Counted from the stretch's first letter, positions 1 through 8,935 are shown. The stretch: 33,090 nt of DNA from Streptomyces milbemycinicus (GCF_002154605.1 NZ_MUNE01000002.1:1-33090), one strand, 5' to 3'. Program-made: numbers and translations. The notes: generated by a model from the letters alone, not told the origin.

Positions 1-1840
1 CCGCGACGGCCGCGTCCACCGCGGCGTCGTACTGGATCGGGCCCTCGACCAGCAGGTCCGGGCGGCGCTCACGGACCAGCTCGGTCGCCTTGCGCACCTT
101 GTCGACATCCGCGCCGGAGCCGGAGGTGCCGGTGGAGTACGAGAGCATCGCGATCCGCGGCTCCACACCGAACTGGGCGGCCGTCGTCGCCGACTGGATG
201 GCGATATCCGCCAGCTGCTCGGCGTCCGGGTCCGGGTTGACCGCGCAGTCGCCGTACACCAGCACCCGGTCCGCCAGGCACATGAAGAAGACCGAGGAGA
301 CGATCTGGGCGCCCGGCGCGGTCTTGATGATCTCGAAGGCGGGCCGGATGGTGGCCGCGGTGGAGTGCACGGCGCCGGAGACCATGCCGTCGGCCAGGCC
401 CTCCTGCACCATCAGCGTGCCGAAGTACGAGACGTCGGCGACCACGTCGTAGGCCAGCTCGTACGAGACACCCTTATGGGCGCGCAGCCGCGCGTACAGC
501 TCGGCGAAGCGATCGCGCAGCGGCGAGGTCTGCGGATCGATGATCTGCGCGTCCGCGAGCTGGATGCCCAGCTCGGCGGCGCGCTTGCGGACCGCGTCCT
601 CCCCGCCCAGCAGTGTGAGGTCGCACACATCGCGGCGCAGCAGCACATCGGCGGCGCGCAGCACCCGCTCCTCGGTGCCCTCGGGGAGCACGACCCGGCG
701 GCGGCCCGCGCGGGACCGCTCGATCAGCTCGTGCTCGAACATCATCGGGGTGACCCGGCCGGAGCGGGCGACCGAGATCCGGTTGGTCAGCTCGGCGGTG
801 TCCACATGCCGCTCGAAGAGGCCGAGCGCGGTCTCGGCCTTACGCGGCGCGCCGGCGGTCAGCTTGCCCTCCAGCGCGAACAGCTCGGCCGCGGTCGGGA
901 AGCTGCCGCCCGCCACGGCCGCCACCGGGGTGCCCGGGGCCAGCCGGGAGGCCAGCGCCAGGATGTCCTCCCCCGGCCGCTCGTCCAGGGTGAGCAGCAC
1001 CCCGGCGATCGGCGGGGCGCCCGCGCTGTGCGCGGCCAGGGCCCCGACGATCAGATCGGCGCGGTCGCCGGGCGTCACCACCAGACAGCCCTCGGTCAGC
1101 GCGGGCAGAAAGCTGGGCAGCATGGCGCCGCCGAAGACAAAGCCCCGTACGTCCCGCGACAGCCCTGCATGGTCGCCCAGCAGCACCTCGGCGCCCAGGG
1201 TGCGCACCACCTGGGAGACGGTCGGCGCGGACAGCGAGGCGTCCTCGGGCAGCGCGTAGCAGGGGACGGGGAGCTTGTCCCGCAGCCGCTCGGCCACGGC
1301 CTCCCGGTCATCGGGGGCCACCCGGTTCACCACGACGGCGACGACATCGCAGCCCTGCGCCTCATAGGCGCGGTACGCGTTGTGCGCCTCGGCGCCCTGC
1401 GACTCGACGCTCTGATCCTTGCCGCTGACCACGGTGATCACCGAGGCGCCGAACTCATTGGCCAGCCGTGCGTTCAGCCCCAGCTCGTCGGGGAGACCGC
1501 TGGCCGCGGCGTAGTCGCTGCCCAGCACCAGCACGTACTCGTACTCGCGGGCCACCTCGTGGAACCGGCCGACCAGGTGCGCCACCAGCTCGTCGGTGCC
1601 CCGCTCGGCCTGGAGCGCGGACGCCTCGTCATAGGTGATCCCGAAGACGGACTCGGGCGACTGGCCCAGCCGGTAGCGGGCCCGCAGCAGATCGAAGAGG
1701 CGGTCGGGGTTGTCGTGCACCAGGGGGCGGAAGACGCCCACCCGGTCGACATGACGGGTCAGGAGCTCCATGACCCCGAGCTCGACGACCTGGCGGCCGT
1801 CGCCGCGCTCGATCCCGGTCACGTACACGCTGCGCGTCAC
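1..1840 (-). CDS. pta: Phosphate acetyltransferase, C-terminus cut by window edge
   Basis: Pta interconverts acetyl-CoA plus phosphate and acetyl phosphate plus CoA in the cytosol, usually together with acetate kinase. The minus-strand reading begins at a GTG (VTRSVYVTGIERGDGRQ) and stays open for 613 codons to position 2. It has the long N-terminal ATPase-like domain of large Pta proteins, then the DRTGG region, then the start of the catalytic domain, where the phrase PDLLVEGPIQYDAAVD is typical of the family. Full-length actinobacterial Pta is about 690-700 residues, so roughly 80 C-terminal residues lie outside the window. It diverges from pfkA, a pairing that puts acetate overflow beside glycolysis. 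An ackA gene would be expected just beyond the left edge, but that is inference. Confidence 0.93.
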   Translation of the reverse strand, partial: MTRSVYVTGIERGDGRQVVELGVMELLTRHVDRVGVFRPLVHDNPDRLFDLLRARYRLGQSPESVFGITYDEASALQAERGTDELVAHLVGRFHEVAREYEYVLVLGSDYAAASGLPDELGLNARLANEFGASVITVVSGKDQSVESQGAEAHNAYRAYEAQGCDVVAVVVNRVAPDDREAVAERLRDKLPVPCYALPEDASLSAPTVSQVVRTLGAEVLLGDHAGLSRDVRGFVFGGAMLPSFLPALTEGCLVVTPGDRADLIVGALAAHSAGAPPIAGVLLTLDERPGEDILALASRLAPGTPVAAVAGGSFPTAAELFALEGKLTAGAPRKAETALGLFERHVDTAELTNRISVARSGRVTPMMFEHELIERSRAGRRRVVLPEGTEERVLRAADVLLRRDVCDLTLLGGEDAVRKRAAELGIQLADAQIIDPQTSPLRDRFAELYARLRAHKGVSYELAYDVVADVSYFGTLMVQEGLADGMVSGAVHSTAATIRPAFEIIKTAPGAQIVSSVFFMCLADRVLVYGDCAVNPDPDAEQLADIAIQSATTAAQFGVEPRIAMLSYSTGTSGSGADVDKVRKATELVRERRPDLLVEGPIQYDAAVDAAVA

Positions 1841-1942
1841 GCCTGGCGCTCCGATCTGATGGTCGGCACTGATGGTCGGCACTCGGACCTGAAGTGCGGT
1901 CGAAACTTCCCTAAAAACGGCCGTATCGGCGGCCCTGTCCCC

Positions 1943-1971
1943 TTGACAATACCTGCGGGCATCGATAAAGC
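1943..1971 (+). promoter_or_regulatory. Candidate pfkA promoter
   Basis: A perfect TTGACA hexamer (1943-1948) is followed after 17 bases by TAAAGC (1966-1971), which matches the -10 consensus only moderately. It lies about 100 bp upstream of the pfkA start, in the 232-bp gap shared with divergent pta. The -35 box is striking for such GC-rich DNA; the -10 is weak. Confidence 0.35.
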
Positions 1972-2072
1972 GCTCCTCAGGTACGGGTACAGAGACGGAC
2001 ACAGCACCACCGGGCCCATGAAACAATCGGACTGGCTCACACCTACCCGAAGGCAGCAGGAGACACAGCACG

Positions 2073-3098
2073 ATGCGCATCGGAGTTCTCACCGCAGGCG
2101 GCGACTGCCCCGGCCTGAACGCTGTGATCCGTTCGGTCGTCCACCGTGCCGTGGCCGGCCACGGCGACGAGGTCATCGGCTTCGAAGACGGCTTCAAGGG
2201 GCTGCTCGACGGCCGCCACCGCAAACTCGACCTGGACGCCGTGGCGGGCATCCTCGCCCGCGGCGGCACCATCCTCGGCTCCTCCCGTCTGGAGCGGGCC
2301 CGGCTGCGCGAGGCCTGTGAGACCTCCAAGGACCACGCCCGCGACTACGGCATCGACGTGCTGATCCCGATCGGCGGCGAGGGCACCCTCACCGCCGCCC
2401 GGATGCTCTCCGACGCCGGGCTGCCCATCGTCGGCGTACCCAAGACCATCGACAACGACATCTCCGCCACCGACCGCACCTTCGGCTTCGACACCGCCGT
2501 CGGCGTGGCCACCGAGGCCATGGACCGGCTCAAGACCACCGCCGAATCCCATCAGCGGGTCATGGTCGTCGAGGTCATGGGGCGCCACGCGGGCTGGATC
2601 GCGCTGGAGTCCGGCATGGCGGGCGGCGCGCACGGCATCTGCCTGCCGGAGCGGCCGTTCGAGATCGACGCGCTGGTGAAGATGGTGGAGGAGCGCTTCT
2701 CCCGCGGCAAGAAGTTCGCGGTGATCTGCGTCGCCGAGGGCGCGCACCCCGCCGAGGGCACGATGGACTACAAGAAGGGCGAGATCGACCAGTACGGCCA
2801 CGAGCGGTTCACCGGTATCGGCAACCGCCTCGCCGCCGAACTGGAGCGCCGCCTGGGCAAGGAGGCCCGTCCGGTCATCCTCGGCCACGTCCAGCGCGGC
2901 GGCACCCCGACCGCGTACGACCGGGTGCTGGCCACCCGCTTCGGCTGGCACGCCGTCGAGGCCGCCCACCGCGGCGACTTCGGCATGATGACCGCGCTGC
3001 GCGGCACGGACATCGAGATGGTGCCGATCGCCGAGGCGGTCACCGAGCTCAAGACGGTTCCGGTGCCCCGCATGGACGAGGCCGAGTCGGTCTTCTGA
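2073..3098 (+). CDS. pfkA: 6-phosphofructokinase, ATP-type
   Basis: This 341-residue enzyme phosphorylates fructose 6-phosphate, the committing step of glycolysis. Visible motifs are the N-terminal nucleotide loop (TAGGDCPGLN, about 8-17), GGEGT at 101-105, PKTIDND at 123-129 with catalytic Asp127, MGRHAGWIA near 170 and GHVQRGG near 270. Position 104 is Gly, as in ATP-using enzymes (pyrophosphate-dependent forms have Asp). Position 124 is Lys, as in pyrophosphate-dependent and actinobacterial group III enzymes. That Gly104/Lys124 mix is known from Streptomyces ATP-dependent PfkA. An AGGAG ribosome site (2058-2062) lies 10 bases before the ATG. The length fits the family. Confidence 0.95.
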   Translation: MRIGVLTAGGDCPGLNAVIRSVVHRAVAGHGDEVIGFEDGFKGLLDGRHRKLDLDAVAGILARGGTILGSSRLERARLREACETSKDHARDYGIDVLIPIGGEGTLTAARMLSDAGLPIVGVPKTIDNDISATDRTFGFDTAVGVATEAMDRLKTTAESHQRVMVVEVMGRHAGWIALESGMAGGAHGICLPERPFEIDALVKMVEERFSRGKKFAVICVAEGAHPAEGTMDYKKGEIDQYGHERFTGIGNRLAAELERRLGKEARPVILGHVQRGGTPTAYDRVLATRFGWHAVEAAHRGDFGMMTALRGTDIEMVPIAEAVTELKTVPVPRMDEAESVF

Positions 3099-3153
3099 CA
3101 CCTGCTCCGCACGACACCTGCTGTGCGCCACACGGGCTCTGGTACTGTCCCGG

Positions 3154-3188
3154 CTTGATCAACGGGGTTATCTGATCACCTGATCAAG
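3154..3188. repeat. Inverted repeat between pfkA and the next gene
   Basis: CTTGATCA (3154-3161) and TGATCAAG (3181-3188) are perfect inverted arms 19 bases apart, with a third TGATCA at 3173-3178 between them. The cluster is 24 bp before the start of the following membrane-protein gene. It could be an operator or, less likely, a pfkA terminator; there is no T-run. Confidence 0.4.
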
Positions 3189-3211
3189 GGGGACGAAGGA
3201 GCGGGGGCGGG

Positions 3212-4585
3212 ATGCGTCGGTTGTGGGCCCGCGTGTGGCTGCGCCACACGGCCCTGGTGGTAATCGTCATAGCGCTGGTCGCGGTCTTCGTCGTCGTGAA
3301 CCGCGACAGCGACGGCGGCCATCTCACGGCCAACCGCGCCCAGCTGAGAAAGGCATGCGACGGCACCCTCCCGTACGCGGACCTGAAGCGGTTCGTCCGC
3401 GACGGCCGGGCGGGCGAGCTCAGCCAGCACGGCACGATGCTGGAACCCCGCCGGACAAGCCGGTCGCTGCTCGACTGCACGCTGTCGTGGGGCGACGGAT
3501 ACGGCGTCACCGTCCACGCCGAAGCGCTGGTCTCCGACGTCCCCGAGGGCATGGAGACCGAAGATCTCCTGGGCATGGCCCACACCGACGGCACCTATGT
3601 GGCCCCCGGCACCACCGGCCAGTACGGCAGGCGCGGCGCCTGGCTGGTGACCGAGTGCGTGGACGGCCTGCGCGGCCGGGTCCGGCCCACGACCGACCTG
3701 TACGTGTCGGCACTTGTCACCGACGGCGATCACGAGGCCGACAACGCCGCTGAGCGCGAGGAGCGGTCCAGGGCCGAACGGGCCGCCGCCCTCACCGGCT
3801 TCCGCACCGCCGTCCACGTCGCAAACGCCATCACCGAGGCACAGGGCTGCGGGAGCACCCCGCTCAAGGCGCCGACCGAGGTGCTGGACACCTACGAGTC
3901 GCACGACGAAAACGGCGACTGGCGGTCCGAGCGCATCGAGGAGCCCGGCCGCGATCTGCGCAAATGCGGCTGGATCAACTCCCGTTCGCTGCCCGGCGTG
4001 ATGCCCGGGGCCTGGACCACGCTCGGCGACCTCCAGGAGTCCCGGGTGCTGAGCGCCTGCCAGGGCACCTGGGACTCGGAGGCCGAGAAGAACGACGGCA
4101 GCCACCCGGCGGACTGGCAGGTCACCGGCGTCGAGGCGGCCAGCTGGGCGGGCATCTTCGGCCGGACCGCGTACGACTCGTACGAGCGCGAGGGCCATGT
4201 GCCGGGGTGGGGAGTGTCCCAGAACCAGGGAAAGCCCGCCGGCGACGGCAAGGGCAATGACGGCAAGGGCGACGACGGCAAGGCCGGTGGGACTGACGGT
4301 GCTCAGGGCGAGGACCGGATCTCCTCCTACGTCGAGGACCCCCAACTCGCCCTGTGGGCACGCTCGGTGTGCGGCGGCCGGGACACCTACCACCGCGTCT
4401 CGGTGATCCCCTCGATCCTGATCGAGGACGGCGCGACCGCCACCCTGGGCGCCAAGGACCGCGCCAAGCTCTCCCGTGCGGCGCGCACGGCGCTGGACCG
4501 CTATCTGAGCGCGCCGGACGGCTGGCCGAAGTCGGCGGGGTGCCGCGATACGAAGGTGCTGGGGGAGGTCGAGGAATGGCACTGA
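3212..4585 (+). CDS. Membrane-anchored extracytoplasmic protein of unknown function
   Basis: The product is 457 residues with one N-terminal transmembrane segment (about 14-30, HTALVVIVIALVAVFVVV) after a short basic leader; the rest should lie outside the membrane. No enzyme motif is recognised. The ectodomain holds paired cysteines and a low-complexity Gly/Lys/Asp linker (about 345-370). The segment just after the anchor (KACDGTLPYADLKRFV) resembles the same part of the next gene (DACDGVLAKDEVRAVL), so the two look like tandem paralogues. An AAGGAG ribosome site (3197-3202) precedes the ATG by 9 bases. The gene overlaps the next by 10 bp, which indicates co-translation. Confidence 0.8.
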   Translation: MRRLWARVWLRHTALVVIVIALVAVFVVVNRDSDGGHLTANRAQLRKACDGTLPYADLKRFVRDGRAGELSQHGTMLEPRRTSRSLLDCTLSWGDGYGVTVHAEALVSDVPEGMETEDLLGMAHTDGTYVAPGTTGQYGRRGAWLVTECVDGLRGRVRPTTDLYVSALVTDGDHEADNAAEREERSRAERAAALTGFRTAVHVANAITEAQGCGSTPLKAPTEVLDTYESHDENGDWRSERIEEPGRDLRKCGWINSRSLPGVMPGAWTTLGDLQESRVLSACQGTWDSEAEKNDGSHPADWQVTGVEAASWAGIFGRTAYDSYEREGHVPGWGVSQNQGKPAGDGKGNDGKGDDGKAGGTDGAQGEDRISSYVEDPQLALWARSVCGGRDTYHRVSVIPSILIEDGATATLGAKDRAKLSRAARTALDRYLSAPDGWPKSAGCRDTKVLGEVEEWH

Positions 4586-5826
4586 GCAGACTGCGACGCG
4601 GCGAGCCGGACGGCGAGGGGCCCGATGGACCGGAGGGCGGTCAGGACGGCGAGAGCCCTTCGGGGTGGCTCGGTGGCCGGCTCACCCGCCGTCGCGCGTG
4701 GGGCCTCGCGGCCGCCGTGGTGGCGCTGGCCGCGCTGGCGGGCACGGTCGTCTGGTTCGCCGGCAGCGACGACCGGGCGCTCGACGATGCCTGCGACGGA
4801 GTGCTGGCCAAGGACGAGGTCCGCGCGGTGCTCGGCGATGGCGAGATCAGCGTGAGCAACCGCACCAAGGGCACGTTCGACGCCAAGGCCAAGGCCAAGG
4901 CCAAGGCCAAGGGCGGGAGTGGCGGGGACGGGGCCAACACCCTCGCCGTACGGTGCGAGGTGACGGCCGATGGCAAGGGCAGCGTCAAGGTGAACATTGA
5001 GGCCGGCCCGCGGCCCCGCACCACGTACGGTATTGCCGGGATGTACACCCCCCTGCCCGAGCGGGACACCCTCGCGGTCCCCCTCGGCCACGGCTGGTCC
5101 GGTGTCTTCGGCACGGACAATGTGCGGCAGGACGACAACGAGGACGGCGAGGGGACCGCCGCCGTACTGCTCGAATGCGGCAAGGGCGGCACCAGTCTGC
5201 TGATCACCGTCGAGACCGAGCTCAGCGGCGTCACCCTCGACGACCCCGCCGTCCGCCCCGACTTCGTCCGCACCGCGACCGCCACCGCCAAGGCGGCCAA
5301 CGACCACTGGGGCTGCGGCGCGAGCCTGGGCAAACCGGTCCGTACGGTGGGCCTGCCGGTCAACGAGGACGAGTACGAGCCGCTGCTCGGCGCCGACGGC
5401 ACCTGCGCCGGTGTCCCGACGGCCGCCCGCTCCGCGGTGTCCACGGCCCGGGAGACCGCCCGCGACCGGGCGCCGCGCGAGGCCTGCGCCCTCGGCGCGC
5501 GGGACGGCTCGCCGCGCTACCGCCTCGACGCGTACTACGGCCCGTACGCGGAGGAGACCCGTGCCGAGTACTCCGACAGCCCGTCCCAGGACGGCCCGAC
5601 CCCCGCCGACGAACCCTCGGGCCGGCTGGGCCAGAGCGCCTACTGGGCCAGCGCCTCCTGCCCGGACGGCGCCGAGGACGCGCTGTTCCTGGTCCGCGCG
5701 GACGGCACCGAGGACGACACCCGCCGCAAGCCGGACCTGACGTACGAGCGTGCCGCGCTCAAGGCGTTCGCGGAGCGCTCGGCCCAACACCACGGATGCG
5801 AGGCGCCGACCACGCCGGCCGGGTGA
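4576..5826 (+). CDS. Membrane-anchored extracytoplasmic protein, paralogue of the preceding gene
   Basis: A 416-residue product begins at the ATG inside the end of the previous gene, behind a GGGGGAGG ribosome site (4561-4568). The first 40 residues are an acidic, Gly-rich cytoplasmic tail ending in RLTRRR. One transmembrane helix follows (about 44-62) and the remainder is an ectodomain starting with an ACDG motif shared with the upstream neighbour. An AlaLys repeat (five units) interrupts the early ectodomain. Many conserved-looking cysteines (CEV, ECGK, WGCGAS, TCAGV, ASCPDG) suggest disulfides. The function is unknown. Co-expression with the upstream paralogue is very likely. Confidence 0.8.
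   Translation: MALSRLRRGEPDGEGPDGPEGGQDGESPSGWLGGRLTRRRAWGLAAAVVALAALAGTVVWFAGSDDRALDDACDGVLAKDEVRAVLGDGEISVSNRTKGTFDAKAKAKAKAKGGSGGDGANTLAVRCEVTADGKGSVKVNIEAGPRPRTTYGIAGMYTPLPERDTLAVPLGHGWSGVFGTDNVRQDDNEDGEGTAAVLLECGKGGTSLLITVETELSGVTLDDPAVRPDFVRTATATAKAANDHWGCGASLGKPVRTVGLPVNEDEYEPLLGADGTCAGVPTAARSAVSTARETARDRAPREACALGARDGSPRYRLDAYYGPYAEETRAEYSDSPSQDGPTPADEPSGRLGQSAYWASASCPDGAEDALFLVRADGTEDDTRRKPDLTYERAALKAFAERSAQHHGCEAPTTPAG
4882..4911 (+). repeat. Five tandem GCCAAG units inside a coding region
   Basis: Five identical 6-base units encode a run of Ala-Lys pairs just after the membrane anchor region. The array stays in frame for any copy number, so its length may vary between strains. Confidence 0.9.
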
Positions 5827-5860
5827 CCACGCCCGGCGCCTGCGCGCCCGCCAGGTGAGT

Positions 5861-6244
5861 TCAGACCACCTCGCCGCCCACCCCGGAACGTCCTGCGGGC
5901 ACGCCGACGATGCCCACGGACACCTGCTTGCGGACGGACTCGCCGAAGACCTCGACGACGGCATCGGTGATCGACGAGATCAGCCGCGCGGGGGCGTTCT
6001 CGAACTCCGGGTGGTTCAGCGCCCCTTCGCGCATGCTCAGCGTGATGGCAGGGGCGTTCTCCTCGGTCGGCACTCCGCCGATGCCGTGGCGCCCGCGCGG
6101 GACGCCGAACAGATCGACGACCGCGACGGAGCGCAGCCGCTCGCCGTACACCGCGCCCACCGCGTCGGTCAGCGCGCGGATGAGCTTCGGCTCGGTCTTT
6201 CCGTCGAGTTCTTCCTCGCGGATCTGCACGGTGAAGTGAGGCAT
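5861..6244 (-). CDS. Two-domain tautomerase (4-oxalocrotonate tautomerase-like)
   Basis: The 127-residue protein starts MPHFTV, so removal of Met would leave an N-terminal proline, the catalytic base of the tautomerase superfamily. Two repeated halves are visible: residues 2-60 contain ALTDAVGAVYGERLRSVAVV, and 65-127 contain SSITDAVVEVFGESVRKQVSV. The second half lacks a terminal proline and may be structural. The start was chosen because GGAGA lies 7 bases upstream; an in-frame ATG farther up (6346) would bury the proline and run through the operator. Such enzymes act on enol/keto substrates or halogenated acids; the substrate here is unknown. It lies just downstream of the malG-like gene but has its own operator region. 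Confidence 0.85.
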   Translation of the reverse strand: MPHFTVQIREEELDGKTEPKLIRALTDAVGAVYGERLRSVAVVDLFGVPRGRHGIGGVPTEENAPAITLSMREGALNHPEFENAPARLISSITDAVVEVFGESVRKQVSVGIVGVPAGRSGVGGEVV

Positions 6245-6289
6245 GACGAATCTCCGTTCGGTCGGGTAGCTTGCACGCAGACGTGTTTG

Positions 6290-6320
6290 CTTTGGAAGCA
6301 AAGTATCTTTGAATGCAAAG
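6290..6320. promoter_or_regulatory. Double operator upstream of the tautomerase
   Basis: Two sites of the form CTTTG-N4-CAAAG occur in tandem: CTTTGGAAGCAAAG (6290-6303) and CTTTGAATGCAAAG (6307-6320), centres 17 bp apart. The first extends to TTTGCTT/AAGCAAA. They sit about 46-76 bp upstream of the tautomerase start, where a repressor would act. The AT-rich symmetric form fits a MarR/HxlR-type dimer; no regulator gene adjoins. Confidence 0.6.
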
Positions 6321-6352
6321 CTATTGCCGTGGTTGATCAGTGTCAACCTCGG

Positions 6353-7291
6353 TCAACCCTTGACGGCGCCTCCCAGCGCGAAGCCGCCGCCCATCCGGCG
6401 GGCGATCAGCACGTACAGCAGGATCACGGGGGTCGAGTAGAGGATGGAGAAGGCGGCGAGCTGGCCGTAGGCGACCTGGCCGTAGTTGCCGAAGAAGGTG
6501 AAGATGGATACCGACGCCGGAAGTTGGTCCGGGGTGAGCAGCAGCATGAAGGGCACGAAGAAGTTGCCCCACATCATGATGAAGCTGTAGATCATCACGA
6601 CCGTGATGCCCGGTCCCATCAGGGGCAGGATCACGCGCACCAGGCTCTGCAGCCAGGACGCGCCGTCCGTCCACGCGGCCTCTTCGAGGATGACCGGGAC
6701 GCCGTCCATGAAGTTCTTCATCAGCCAGATGGCGAAGGGGAGTTGCGAGGCGGCCAGGAACAGCGCGGTTCCGTACATCGTGTCGATCAGGTCGACCTGT
6801 ACGAACAGGCCGTAGACCGGGACCATGATCGCGGTGATCGGCAGACAGGTGCTGAACAGGATCGTCAGCAGATACGGGCGTACGAGACGGGAGCGGAACC
6901 GGGACAGCGGATAGGCGGCGAGGGCCGCGCACGCCACGGTCAGGATGGTGGCCCCGCCGCACAGCAGCAGGCTGTTGAGCATCGGCGTGAACGTGATCTC
7001 GTCCGTCCACACCGCCTGGAAGTTGTCCAGCGTGGGGGAGTTGGGGGCGGAGACACGTAGGGTCGCCTCGCCGTCGAGAGAGGCCAGGACCAGCCAGGCC
7101 AGCGGGAGCACGAAGGCCGCAGCGACGACGAGCAGGGCGGCGTCGGCGGCCAGTCGGCGGCGGGTGCGGGGTGACCAGGCGGCGCGGGGACCGGCGGCGC
7201 GGGGACCGGCGGTGCGGCGCTTGGCGGTACGGGATCTGAGCGGGGCGGACTTGGCCGGATGGGACAAGGTGCGGCCGGACGGTGCGGACAA
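6353..7291 (-). CDS. Carbohydrate ABC transporter permease, MalG type
   Basis: The 312-residue inner-membrane permease would form the channel for sugar uptake with a MalF partner. About six transmembrane helices are visible, beginning at AALLVVAAAFVLPLAWLVL. The EAA loop that docks the ATPase reads EEAAWTDGASWLQ followed by VILP. The chosen start is TTG at 7291, because AGGAGG lies 7 bases upstream (7304-7299); an ATG at 7342 has no ribosome site. The N-terminal region before helix 1 is unusually basic and repetitive (GPRAAGPRAA). No binding protein or MalF is adjacent. The matching pair lies at 26036-28302 in the same orientation, so this looks like the displaced third gene of that operon. 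Confidence 0.88.
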   Translation of the reverse strand: MSAPSGRTLSHPAKSAPLRSRTAKRRTAGPRAAGPRAAWSPRTRRRLAADAALLVVAAAFVLPLAWLVLASLDGEATLRVSAPNSPTLDNFQAVWTDEITFTPMLNSLLLCGGATILTVACAALAAYPLSRFRSRLVRPYLLTILFSTCLPITAIMVPVYGLFVQVDLIDTMYGTALFLAASQLPFAIWLMKNFMDGVPVILEEAAWTDGASWLQSLVRVILPLMGPGITVVMIYSFIMMWGNFFVPFMLLLTPDQLPASVSIFTFFGNYGQVAYGQLAAFSILYSTPVILLYVLIARRMGGGFALGGAVKG

Positions 7292-7293
7292 CC

Positions 7294-7309
7294 TCGGACC
7301 TCCTCGCGC
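7294..7309. repeat. Left 16-bp direct repeat of the putative insert
   Basis: TCGGACCTCCTCGCGC, just before the malG start and containing its Shine-Dalgarno complement, matches 26036-26051 at 14 of 16 positions in the same orientation. It is a candidate junction (att-like) copy. Confidence 0.45.
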
Positions 7310-7378
7310 CTGCTGAGCGCAGTCGATCAGCGTTCCGTACATGAAACCGCCCGTCCGGCCGTGAGGGGAAGACTGCGG

Positions 7379-8926
7379 TCAGCGGCTTCGGCTGAGGTGG
7401 GCCGCGAGCGCGGTGGCGTGGCGTACGGCCGCCTCGCCTTGGTGGGCGGCGGCGCGCATGGCGATATAGCCGTCCGGGCGGATGAGGACGAGTCCGTCTT
7501 CGCGCATGTCGTAGATGCGGCGGGCCTGGCCGTCGGTGTCGATGACCGTGTCGGGACCGGTCGCCGTCGGGTCGTCGGTCATCCGATAGGCGCGCAGCGG
7601 GACGGGCGCATCCCACGCGGCCGTGCCGTGGCCGCGGCCGAAGGACAGCAGCGTCCAGTGCGGGCCGCGCAGCAGGTCGAAGAGGCGGAGCTCGCGGCCG
7701 GTCGAGGCGTCACGGCAGGGCGCGTCGGGGGCCCGGTCGCCGGCCTGGAGGCCGCTGCTTCGGGTCGTCAGCGGGCTGTCGGGGTAGGCGATGGTGAGCC
7801 CGGTGGTGAAGTCGTCGGTGAGGCCGCGCAGCGCGGTCGAACCGTCGCCGTCGTCGAAGGCGCGCATCATCGCGTGCATCCGGGAGGTGCTGTCGTCGAG
7901 GACGGCCTGGGCGACGGGGCGGCGTTCTCGTTCGTAGGTGTCCAGCAGGGCGGCGTCGGCGCCACCGAGCACGGCGGCGAGTTTCCAGCCCAGGTTGTAG
8001 GCGTCCTGGATGCCGGTGTTCATGCCCTGCCCGCCGGCGGGCGAGTGGATATGCGCCGCGTCTCCGGCGACGAAGACCCGGTCGACGCGATACCGGTCGA
8101 CCAGGCATACGTTGATCTGGTACAGCGAACGCCAGCCCGCGTCCTGGAGATCTACGTTCGGCAGGCCCGCGCGTTCGGCGAAGATCCGGCGGAACAGCTC
8201 CAGCGTGGGCGTGCCGGACTCCTGCTCGTCGGCGGGGACGGATGCCTGGAACTGCCAGACGTCGGTGCTGGGCAGCGGGAACAGGGACAGGATCCCGTGC
8301 TCGGGGCTCGCCCAGAGGTGCTGGCAGTGCCGGTCGAGGTCCTTGATGTATACGTCGCCGAGGTACCAGCGGTGGTCCGTGTGCGAGGTGCCGCGCAGGA
8401 CGGCCCCCATCCGCTGCCGGACGACGCTGCGGCCCCCGTCGCAGCCGACGAGATAGCGCGCCCGAATCTCGCGCTGCCCGGCCGCCGTTTGTACTGTCGC
8501 GGTGACGGAGTCGGCGTCCTGGCGGAGGTCGCTCACGGCCGAGCCCCATTCCACCTGGCCGCCGAGTTCCACAAGACGGTCGCGCAGGACGGACTCCAAC
8601 TGCGGCTGTGACAGCCAGACCGGCGGGTACGGAACGTCGGGGGCCGTTGTGCCCACGGCCACTTCCACGGCTTCGGAGATCACGCGCTGCCGGTCGTAGC
8701 GCCGGGTCGGGACGTTGATGGCCCCCAGCTGCAGGACGCGGTCGATGATGCCGAGGTCGTCGGCGATCTCCAGTGCGCGCGGCTGGATGGTCTTGGCGCG
8801 GGAGGCGGTGCTGGGCCGTTCGGCGGCCTCGACGATGCGGCAGGTGACACCGCGTCGGGCGAGATCGCAGGCCAGGGTCAGCCCGGTGGGTCCGGCGCCG
8901 ACGATCAGTACGTCGCTCATGGTCAT
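7379..8926 (-). CDS. FAD-dependent aromatic-type monooxygenase
   Basis: This 515-residue flavoprotein belongs to the class A hydroxylase group (PheA/TfdB/UbiH-like), which uses NAD(P)H and O2 to hydroxylate aromatic or polyketide substrates. Three signatures are visible: the dinucleotide fold GAGPTG at 10-15, the DG motif in VGCDGGRSVVR, and the GD motif VFVAGDAAHIHSPAGG with NTGIQDAYNLGWKLA after it. A C-terminal thioredoxin-like domain (from about residue 395, GDRAPDAPC onward) matches phenol hydroxylase relatives. The start is ATG 8926, or ATG 8920 two codons later, behind AAGGGG. It diverges from a MarR gene with matched palindromes between them, so it is probably repressed until its substrate or a toxic phenolic appears. 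The substrate cannot be read from sequence. Confidence 0.9.
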   Translation of the reverse strand: MTMSDVLIVGAGPTGLTLACDLARRGVTCRIVEAAERPSTASRAKTIQPRALEIADDLGIIDRVLQLGAINVPTRRYDRQRVISEAVEVAVGTTAPDVPYPPVWLSQPQLESVLRDRLVELGGQVEWGSAVSDLRQDADSVTATVQTAAGQREIRARYLVGCDGGRSVVRQRMGAVLRGTSHTDHRWYLGDVYIKDLDRHCQHLWASPEHGILSLFPLPSTDVWQFQASVPADEQESGTPTLELFRRIFAERAGLPNVDLQDAGWRSLYQINVCLVDRYRVDRVFVAGDAAHIHSPAGGQGMNTGIQDAYNLGWKLAAVLGGADAALLDTYERERRPVAQAVLDDSTSRMHAMMRAFDDGDGSTALRGLTDDFTTGLTIAYPDSPLTTRSSGLQAGDRAPDAPCRDASTGRELRLFDLLRGPHWTLLSFGRGHGTAAWDAPVPLRAYRMTDDPTATGPDTVIDTDGQARRIYDMREDGLVLIRPDGYIAMRAAAHQGEAAVRHATALAAHLSRSR

Positions 8927-8935
8927 GACGCCCCT

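Noticed and set aside
365-2320. 651-codon plus-strand open frame
   Set aside because: Antisense to pta and then shifted over pfkA; composition is typical of a GC-rich shadow, and it lacks family motifs.
2073-3098. Pyrophosphate-dependent phosphofructokinase, suggested by Lys124
   Set aside because: Residue 104 is Gly, not Asp; the Gly104/Lys124 combination is that of Streptomyces ATP enzymes.
4882-4911. Short tandem repeats as a CRISPR array
   Set aside because: Units are 6 bp, contiguous and coding; there are no spacers.
4501-5964. 487-codon minus-strand open frame
   Set aside because: Antisense of the paralogous membrane protein gene; no ribosome site and no recognisable domains.
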